From Sipunculus nudus (lineage: Eukaryota > Annelida > Sipuncula > Golfingiida > Sipunculidae): a stretch of 64,000 bases of DNA. The stretch is from assembly GCA_026874595.1 (NCBI GenBank), contig CM049314.1:77737300-77801299 (forward strand), in the 5' to 3' direction. The translations under genes were made by a program, and so were the position numbers. Below the pieces are notes generated by a model that saw nothing but the letters and a program-made list of their open reading frames with translations, was not told the DNA's origin and searched no databases. Below, piece by piece: positions 56,280 through 64,000 of the stretch (positions within the stretch are counted from its first letter, which is position 1; the number at the start of each line of letters is the position of its first letter).

Positions 56280-57540
56280 AAGATAACTTTAAAATAACAT
56301 ATGTAAAAAGGTACCATTAGTATGGACGCTGTACCAAGTTTAACATTATTTACTGATGGTTTTAATATGAACTTATAATTACATCAAAGTTGTTAGTTTT
56401 CTTTAAGGTCAGAAAATTAATTAACTTTCAAGTCTTCCAGCATTTGCATACACTTTTGCTCTGCTTCATATAAGCCTAGCAAACATAAGAAAATAACCTT
56501 GCATCCATGCATTCTTTCTGACAGAAGGGTATTTAACGGTAAATCATACTTAAGCAGAACAAATAGGCAAACATGCAGATACAAGACAGATAGATAACAC
56601 TGAGCGAAGACAAAAATTTGATAACTTCCAAGGTGTGGGCCATTTCGTCTGGAAATCAGACATATATAATATCTGTTTGATTTGTGTATGTCATTTTGTC
56701 GTTTATTTTGGTTTATGACTATTTTATTTAGGTAAGATGAGTGTTAGACATGGACTGTAGAAATATGATCCCATTTCCTCTGATAGTTTTTCTGCTGCAT
56801 GCATAGATGTCAAACTAAAAGCTTCCACGGTCAATTCCACAGGTTGGGGCCAGAAATTTAGACATTAACAGTACAGCCTTTTGAGCATTTTTGATAAATA
56901 CCATGTTGTTTTTTATAGAATTGCCTTTTCTTTGGCAGGTCTTATTCACACTGTAAAAAATCGCCACGGCACAATAAATGTATGACGCAGAATGTGACGA
57001 TAATAATAAATTAATTTTTACAAAATGTTAAAAAATTTAGTTTCACCTAGTCAGGGATAAAATGCTCGTTATATAAAATGCCAGGCTCGGAATTAGTCGC
57101 TGTGCCACGCTCAGGTATCAAACCTGGTTACGCGAAAGCAAGGTTGAAAGAAATATGTGATGCCTTGATGTCGTTCCGATGCAACCAGATGATTTACTCG
57201 TGCCGACGACGTCAAACAGAGAACCCGGACTTGATCACACCGTCCACATTGGGACATATCGGGAAATATCGGGGGATTTTGGTGTAATGTTAATTAAGGA
57301 ACGTCAGGGGAGCATCCTTGAACCGGATGTACTCCCGATTCTGATATAGATGGATATAGATGGATATAGAAGTTTGTCGATTAATTTAGATGTATCTGGA
57401 TGTTATTCCGGTGTTACCTGATGAGATCTCTATGTCACCTGATCCCTGAGATAAAATCCAGGACATTTTGTCTCACGATATTGTCTCACTTCCATGTTTT
57501 CTGCTGGTGTTGCCGATGACATCAAGTATTCAAATGTGAG
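56280..57540. other. No gene recognised
   Basis: AT-rich. The open frame at 57078-57287 shows no recognisable domain. A short GGATATAGAT repeat lies at about 57343-57370. Confidence 0.5.
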
Positions 57541-57549
57541 CCATCCTTT

Positions 57550-57645
57550 ACTCTCTCTCTCTCACTCTTTCTCTCTCTCTCTTCCTTTTTCTCACTCTCT
57601 CGCTTTCACTCTCTCCCTCTCACTCTCTCGCACTCTCGCTCTCAT
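57550..57645. repeat. CT-rich simple sequence
   Basis: Impure (CT)n with CACTCTCT units. The Ser/Leu-rich open frame over it is an artefact. Confidence 0.95.
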
Positions 57646-57724
57646 ATATGCGTGCACGAATACACTCTTTCATATAGAAAAACACTAATCACACAGTAGT
57701 ATCTGTATGACACATATCAAATAT

Positions 57725-57741
57725 AATATATATATATATAC

Positions 57742-57783
<42 letters not shown>

Positions 57784-57890
57784 TTAATAACATTTCAAAT
57801 TTATTACAGTTTAGTATAAGGGCATAGATAATTAGGTATTGTGTTTCCAGTGTGATTTGATTTTAAACCAGGTTTAGATGTAATATCTCA
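57725..57890. repeat. (TA)n followed by a ~105-bp repeat, copy 1
   Basis: TA repeats to about 57782 are followed by sequence ending TTTCCAGTGTGATTTGATTTTAAACCAGGTTTAGAT (split here only for reading). The end of the window (63915-64000) carries a similar stretch with the same closing CAGGTTTAGAT. Confidence 0.65.
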
Positions 57891-58044
57891 AAATGAACCC
57901 ATAAATTTAGTTTGCAATATATACATATTATTATCTGAATAGTGGAAGGATGGTTGCAGTGACCTACCCCCACCCCCCTTGCCTAAAGGTGGGGGTATAT
58001 ACAACACCCCCCACCCACCACCACCACCCCCTTTATTGACGCCC

Positions 58045-58101
58045 CTAATTGACTTAAACAAGTTAAAATACATGCGAATAATTATAACCCTAACTGCCGT
58101 A
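58045..58101. repeat. 57-bp direct repeat, copy 1
   Basis: CTAATTGACTTAAACAAGTT through AACCCTAACTGCCGT, nearly identical to 59657-59713 (one substitution seen, ATGCGA versus ATGCGT). Family unknown. Confidence 0.85.
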
Positions 58102-58559
58102 ATTACTTTAGTATGCCAGTAGTGATGCCCACTAATGTCACAGGCGTTAATGATGTATCAGTAAATCTTCTACACAATATGAAGTGCAGTTACATATATG
58201 GAGTGACGTACATAGTTCGATTTAAGAGGAAACGTTCCGAAAGGGAATCTGTCTTTCCATCATTTATACCATGTATCCAATTCTTGTATCCAATCCAATT
58301 CGTATCCAACAGTGCTGTATTATAATTAGCCTGATGCTAAAAGCCCAACATGGAGGCATAATCCTATTACCCATACATTCCCACCTGACCATGGCTGAGG
58401 GCCTCGGCACATGTGAACATAATGACACCAACCGTTTGTTCACAGATCGGATCTGACGATTGCGTTAGCATCAAAACATGTATTTATATGTAGCTGACCA
58501 TTTTCGTTATACATTATGTATATACATATATATGAGTATCGGATATGTGTGTGTGTGTA

Positions 58560-58561
<2 letters not shown>

Positions 58562-58643
<82 letters not shown>

Positions 58644-58660
58644 CAGAGAAAGAGAGAGAT
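58562..58660. repeat. (TA)n-(GA)n compound microsatellite
   Basis: TA repeats to about 58594, then GA repeats with occasional A or C. It forms the head of the ~280-bp repeat that follows. Confidence 0.96.
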
Positions 58661-58962
58661 TCCAGAAGCATCTTTATTGCCGGTATTTAAATCAAATGTT
58701 TAATATGGATTTTTCATTGTGTGCAGCCCTCGTGACTCAACACAATACAAGGACAAAGTTACCGCACTAGGTCAGTCAAATCTTTACAAAAGCTTTACAT
58801 TTCAGAACTGTAAAATCTGTTTCTCCTGTCAATTCATTTCTTTATTCTCACCAAACACACCAACTCTCAATTACCTCGCCCGTCAAACAGAAACACCGAA
58901 GCCCTGCAAGCACCAAATAACTCATTGTTAATTCCTATTGATCAGAGGGTCTAATAATAGCC
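58655..58962 (+). repeat. ~280-bp dispersed repeat headed by TA/GA, copy 2
   Basis: Partner of the minus-strand copy at 41581-41858: ATGTTTAATATGGATTTTTC, CATTTCAGAACTG, TCAATTCATTTCTTTATTCT, AATTACCTCGCCCG and CATTGTTAATT in the same order. Confidence 0.85.
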
Positions 58963-59656
58963 GCCGTATGGACAGAACCAACTATAGTTGTGTCTGACAA
59001 CACCAAATTCCTGAACTGTTTGACCGAAGCCGGGGTGGATGTGCCCTTGGGGAGTTAACGGGAATACTCTCGAGCACTCGCATGCTGAGATATACGGATA
59101 TTACATTATTTATGAGCAGATTATTTGCAATTTATTAGCATTTATGCATTTATTCATTTCCACCAAACGTCTTCCACAATAACCGGAGACAACTTTTTTC
59201 CACAGTTTCTAAAGAATCTAATTTATGACGACACGCTTTAGTTTTTATTTTCTTGATTGATCATTATCTTTATTCTGTTATTAGATCATTAACAGTTTCA
59301 TTAGATTTCCCAGCTGTTGTGTTCATTTGACGAATTTGTCATTGGATGCCTCAAAGGTACTTCGTTAAGTGAAACAACAACGATGGAGAGAGAGAAGAAA
59401 GCAGTATAAACCACATGAAGAACCACAGTTTCGGTTTGAAAAGAAAGACACGACTGGGTGTCATTACAAACAAATGAGCTGGAGTTCAGAAACACTTTAA
59501 TCATGAGATCAAAATTGATGCTTAACAATATCTGACAAAAATGAGAATGATTTGATCAAGTTGAATCTAATTTTCTTTTCATTTAGAGAATATTCCTGGC
59601 CTGACCACATCCGTCCCACGTGTACGTATATCTTATGTGTATACATCCTCTTAGCG

Positions 59657-59713
59657 CTAATTGACTTAAACAAGTTAAAATACATGCGTATAATTATAAC
59701 CCTAACTGCCGTT
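59657..59713. repeat. 57-bp direct repeat, copy 2
   Basis: Nearly identical to 58045-58101, 1612 bp downstream in the same orientation. Confidence 0.85.
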
Positions 59714-59719
59714 ATAAAG

Positions 59720-62200
59720 ATGCTTCATCGAGGGCTTTGCACTCGCGACATGAATATAAACTAGTGTCTTGCATGTACTCATGAAACGTGAAAGATCCAT
59801 GGGGACATCATATCTACCTGTCCTAATCGTATGAAAGTTTTGAATGGACCGATTAATGTGTGGTCTATAATGCACATTTTGTCCCACACGGCTTGTTGTT
59901 TTCTCAAACACATACAAACACCAGTTCGAAAATGACGAAATAACCATTTGAAATGGTTAAACTTATGGTAAATGCTGATAATCCTGTCTTACAACCGGTT
60001 CCGTACCCGGGAGCATACATGTTACAAAGTCACGAAAAATATGTCAGATACATAGTTTTCTAGCGGAATAAATAAAACAAGATACCTTTTTTAGTTTAAT
60101 TATTATTAATTATTTATATTATGTTTAATTCTCACTACAAGTCGAGAATGATCTTTTAATTAAAACATCTTGATCATAACTCCGACAGTGGACGTATCTA
60201 TGTATGCATTTAAACAGTAATTATTACCTAGCTTGGCTAAAATGTTATGTTTTCCGCCGTGTCTGTTTGTTTATTAGCACAGTTACACAAAGACTATCAA
60301 ATCAAACCCGTTTCAACGAAACAGTGACCAGGAAAGATTCAATAAGCTTTAATGCGGAAGCGGGTAAAAGGGCACAACCCAAAGTAGTAATACACGCTCA
60401 ACTGAACGACGTTGTAGTGGGTCGGTTGGGCATTTGATGAATGTTTGTTCAGTCTCTCTTTAATGTTTAATATATTATTGCACCTAGAGATTCGAAAACA
60501 TGATAATTAAGTCATGCCCCGGCATACGGAGCAAAAAAAAAATGAAAGAGCCAGAGCAATAAGCTTGATAAGCTTATCTGGAACACACATAAGCGGAATT
60601 CATTTTGATCGCAATTTTTTTCTGAGAATACCTATCTAAATATGAAGTAACTTAATTTATGGAAACATTGTCCCAATCTGCAGGATCTGCTCATAAAATA
60701 TGGGACTTTGTTAACATGCACATGCTAGTGCTCTTAGTATTGATTTTAAAAAAATGTTTTGTGAAAAATGTGTGAAGTGAGTCAATGGCACAAGTTGTTA
60801 AACGCGTTTAATATAAGGCGTATACCCGTAATTACGGCATGTAACTTGCGACATAAGGCAGACGAAATATGGTGCACGTCAACGCATTAGAAATGCTCGC
60901 AAGGAATTAATACAAAATAAAGGCAGACAAATACGACACGAAAGTAATGCAAGGCAGAGTCCTTCTGAGAAGAGAGTTTGGTGGCGATTGGACACTTGTC
61001 GGCTGAGAAAAAGTAATATCTAAATATCCGCGTGAGTTTCAGATATTAAGTGAATTGTCTCCCATACTTTTATTTTTCCGGTAACGGAGCGTTTTGAGTG
61101 TACCTGTTCTCTACAAAAAGAAGGCAGAATGGCATGGGGGGGGGGGGGGGGTTGATGCGAGTGTTTTATGACTCAAGCAAAAAAAGGAATGGTTACTTTA
61201 TCATTCGTCATGAGCTGTCTAATACCATTATATGGTCAGTGAGCTAAACAATTTAAGAAATCAAATGGAAAGAAGACAGGCCAGGTCACATAAAAAGCAG
61301 AAAAGGGTTTCAAACGGCGGCGGAAGTGTTGTATACTAACATTTGTGCCCCCCAAAAATAATTTTCTGCCACTGCTTTTTTCATGATTATATGTATGATC
61401 GTGACACTTTAATTTCTCTTATATTTAGGATGTTTGATTAAACTTAAGTATCTCTCTTTTAAATTACCCGTAGGGGAACCCTGGGGATCCGAGAAGATTA
61501 TTTCGTTGGTTGAATTATGGTTAATACAATAATCAATTAAATATGATAATGATATTAGAAAGGATAATACATGGGCAGTGCTCTAAAGCTTAACACAGTC
61601 ATGGCAGATAAGGTAAATTGGGTAGGGCAATAATAATTTCTACACACAAGCTAAATTTATCTAAACATTTAAAAATGCTTCAACTTTTCTTTCAATTAAT
61701 CCGATATTGCAGTCATCGTTTAGCGAGCAACAAGAGGTGTAGGTATGAACAATGAAGATGCTGGTCTACTAGTTATGGACACAGGATGGTTATGATTTCA
61801 TTTTAAATTTTACGTCACTTTATATTTTTAATGAACATACTTACGATAATATAGTATATATGAAGTAGAGCTAAAACGTCTCCTACGTTTAACTGAGAAT
61901 TTGTCTCTGCTGTTATATTATCACAAATGATGTTGTTGGGTCATACACTGATCCATCAAAACAGCTTATATTGTATTTCTCATACTAAACATTTTTTTCT
62001 TAACATTTTATTCGCAGAAGACAATCGCGGTAGCCTTAACCATTGCAGAAAGTTTGTAATTTGTCAGTTGTAAGAAGGATTCAATATTTTTATTGAGACA
62101 CGGGATAAGAATAAAATAACTCACTTTTGATGCGTGAAGCTTCAGGTAAACCCTTGCCGACTCAAAGCGTAACAGTATTATCCATTAGTTACAGCGGCAA
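59720..62200. other. No gene recognised
   Basis: Short frames only (59702-59947, 60204-60437). A G-run of about 14 lies at 61137-61150. Nothing else stood out. Confidence 0.5.
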
Positions 62201-62229
62201 TCAACACAATCTGCGGTCAATAGATTTTT

Positions 62230-62460
62230 CGCAAGGCAGACAGCACTGGTATACGACTAGCAGTTGAAACAGTCGCTGATACACTGACTGCTAGTGCAGC
62301 CTGACGCGCCGCAACTTTCCAGGGCGGGGACTGAACCAATCTTGGGTTCTGATTGATTATTAAAACAGCCCTTAGGGGGATAGGCAATTAATGGAACAGC
62401 CTCCGCTTATCACCTCCGCGGCTGCGGTTGGGGTTTGGACAAAATATGGCGTACTTGAAT
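62230..62460. promoter_or_regulatory. Candidate regulatory patch, GC-richer than its surroundings
   Basis: Contains TGATTGATTA (62350-62359; Pbx/Hox-type consensus), CAATTAATGG, a CCTCCGCGGC patch, and a small inverted repeat ACTAGCAGT...ACTGCTAGT (about 62257-62295). Motif evidence only, and no adjacent gene is visible. Confidence 0.25.
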
Positions 62461-63642
62461 AATGCTTCTATTGAAACAGGTACTAGCTACGCTACAAATA
62501 AGTGGCCTTTACATTCCAGGAAGTAGTATTTATTTACAAGCCTGATACAAGGTAATCAGTCACTTGACACGTCGTCCTAATTTATAAATACCTTTCTTTT
62601 GTATTTTTATCGTAATATTATCGTTGAACAAACTTTCCCAAACACAGTAACTGACATCGTCAATAAGCATAATGATGATAGATGACTGGTCGTCATGGAT
62701 TATTTAAAACTAAATAAACAAATTACAGCAGTCACCAAGCATGATTGATTTAGCCTGCCAGAAAGCCCCCCATTTAGAACTACGGGATATTTATACCTCC
62801 TATCGTACACTTTAATTTTTTCAAGTAGAAGTTGTTTTTTTGCAAATCCATGTCTCTTTGACAAAAAAAAATAAAGACAGAGGCATAATCCATTTACATG
62901 TTTATTTTTTTAGTGTTCTGAAAGCAGAGGCTAAATGTTAGTTGAAAATATGCGACCCTTATTAAACCCTTATGTGTTGTGCTGGCACTGTTTCAATCGC
63001 TACAAATTTTCTATTATACACTTTTGCACTTGGTATGGAAATAGGCCAGCCGGAAAAAAACATTAACCAAATGTTTATTTTTATTTATTCGGTATGATTA
63101 TTCAAACTCAGAATAAAATGTGAATCATATCTCTAAAATAAATCATACTAGTCGTAATTTCGAGATGCGTCGATTCACATCTGGATTTTAGTGTGTACGC
63201 AAAATGACAGCACTAAACGCGACAAGCCATTAGGAAACGTTGTCTGTCCACATGCTGATGAAACGTGTGTATCATATTTGAAAATAATATATATAATATG
63301 ATGACACCTAATCACTCACTACATAACATTAATAAGAAAGAAAGTATGAAAGGGCTATTCCGCACAAAACTTTTCCGGTACATACCATCTTGCCATAAAA
63401 AAAATCACCTCAGAAAGGTTCTTTCCTGGATATTGTCCTCTCAGTTTATTTGTGTTTTATCACCGCACCCCTATCGAACCCTAAAGGTTAATTTTCCCAG
63501 TTCCTCGAAACCGTTCATGGGGTTGTCGTTTTTGGCTTCTAATGCGAATATAACAGGTCTCATGTCGGCAGATATCGACAGTAATTCTGAACAGATCTTT
63601 ATCTTTCAGGGTTGGGGGATTACTCGCAGACTACCCCCCCCC

Positions 63643-63647
<5 letters not shown>

Positions 63648-63705
<58 letters not shown>
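63648..63705. repeat. (TA)n microsatellite
   Basis: About 29 TA units after a short C-run. The long frame at 63265-63903 runs through it and is not a gene. Confidence 0.97.
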
Positions 63706-63708
<3 letters not shown>

Positions 63709-63709
63709 T

Positions 63710-63860
63710 ATAGACAGCAGGATGAAGACGCCTTAATGTTGACTAACTGTTTAATTCAACCACGAGCTTTCGAAGCTTATAGCTCGTGGTTAAATTATAC
63801 AGTTAGTCAACCATCCTGCTATCTATACACTAAGAGACTAACACGGCTACACGCATTCTA
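63710..63860 (+). mobile_element. Long hairpin resembling Penelope-like element non-coding ends
   Basis: Inner arms 63738-63768 and 63781-63811 (31 nt each) pair at 29 positions around a 12-nt loop. Outer arms 63710-63724 and 63812-63826 pair at 14 of 15, with 13 unpaired bases (63725-63737) on the left only. Just after comes AGACTAACACGGCTACACG. CCACGAGCTTTCGAAGC and ACTAACACGGCTAC resemble text I associate with Penelope-like non-coding regions (memory, unverified). Confidence 0.6.
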
Positions 63861-63914
63861 TACATTAATATATATATTTATACCTTTTTTATCATCTGTA
63901 TGACACGTTTATAT

Positions 63915-64000
63915 TACAAATATATTACAATTAAGCAAAAGGTTATAGAAAATAAGATATTTTATTTCCAGTGTAAATTAATTCCAAAACAGGTTTAGAT
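63915..64000. repeat. ~105-bp repeat, copy 2 (cut by the window end)
   Basis: Resembles 57800-57890: TTATTTCCAGTGTAAATTAA then CAGGTTTAGAT. It follows a (TA)n-headed hairpin here, and a (TA)n tract in the other copy. Confidence 0.55.

Noticed and set aside
57960-58030. G-quadruplex-like C-rich tract (CCCCCACC... repeats)
   Set aside because: Simple C/A-rich sequence; nothing nearby gives it a functional reading.
63265-63903. 212-residue plus-strand frame
   Set aside because: Runs through a (TA)n tract (poly Ile-Tyr) and a hairpin; not a plausible protein.

Overview
The window looks like gene-poor, AT-rich nuclear DNA from a lophotrochozoan animal, most likely a bivalve or other mollusc. The basis is the mix of mobile elements (a Gypsy-type LTR element with a tRNA-Pro primer site, a Penelope-like element, a CR1/jockey-like LINE, tRNA-derived SINE-like sequences, several MITEs), many (TA)n tracts, and a 2.3-kb repeat ending in a tail I associate with bivalve genomes. 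Species cannot be named from sequence alone. Only one intact protein gene is supported: an intronless class A (rhodopsin-type) GPCR on the minus strand at 20207-21490.

Layout. 1-9189: tandem array of a 3160-bp monomer on the minus strand. Each monomer is one LTR plus a defective internal region (broken gag, protease C-terminal stub, N-terminal integrase zinc-binding region), so neighbouring copies share LTRs; copies are almost identical. 9190-9295: a dispersed repeat at the array edge. About 9482-11866: a 2.4-kb stretch bounded by ~100-bp imperfect inverted repeats. 12.2-12.9 kb: a CACGT/GTACG-rich block and a tRNA-like SINE candidate. 16.05-16.69 kb: a decayed partial duplicate of the GPCR gene's 3' end, split by a ~353-bp insertion flanked by TTAAG. 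20.2-21.5 kb: the GPCR.

26-41 kb is a patchwork of old local duplications. Diverged blocks recur in direct orientation at about 27.7, 28.5, 30.5, 31.8, 33.2, 34.6, 35.4, 38.8 and 40.2 kb, interrupted by a 19-copy 58-bp minisatellite (29238-30333), a two-unit repeat (33.8-34.3 kb) and an element with about six ~340-bp tandem units (35.9-38.2 kb). A second old tandem duplication lies at 42.07-44.72 kb.

From 46 kb on, mobile-element remnants dominate: a hAT-like MITE (46904-47462), a 661-bp MITE with 45-bp terminal inverted repeats (51211-51871), a 5'-truncated LINE flanked by ~165-bp direct repeats (52713-53717), a frameshifted Penelope-like fragment with its GIY-YIG domain (54376-55062), short tandem repeats, a ~280-bp repeat family headed by TA/GA microsatellites (41.6 and 58.7 kb), and a long hairpin at 63.7 kb. 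Much of the rest has no recognisable gene. I see no operon, CRISPR array, rRNA or convincing functional tRNA. The most unusual material is the LTR-sharing array, the GPCR-tail duplicate, and the decayed duplication cluster that carries a recurrent CAG|GT-like junction on its minus strand.
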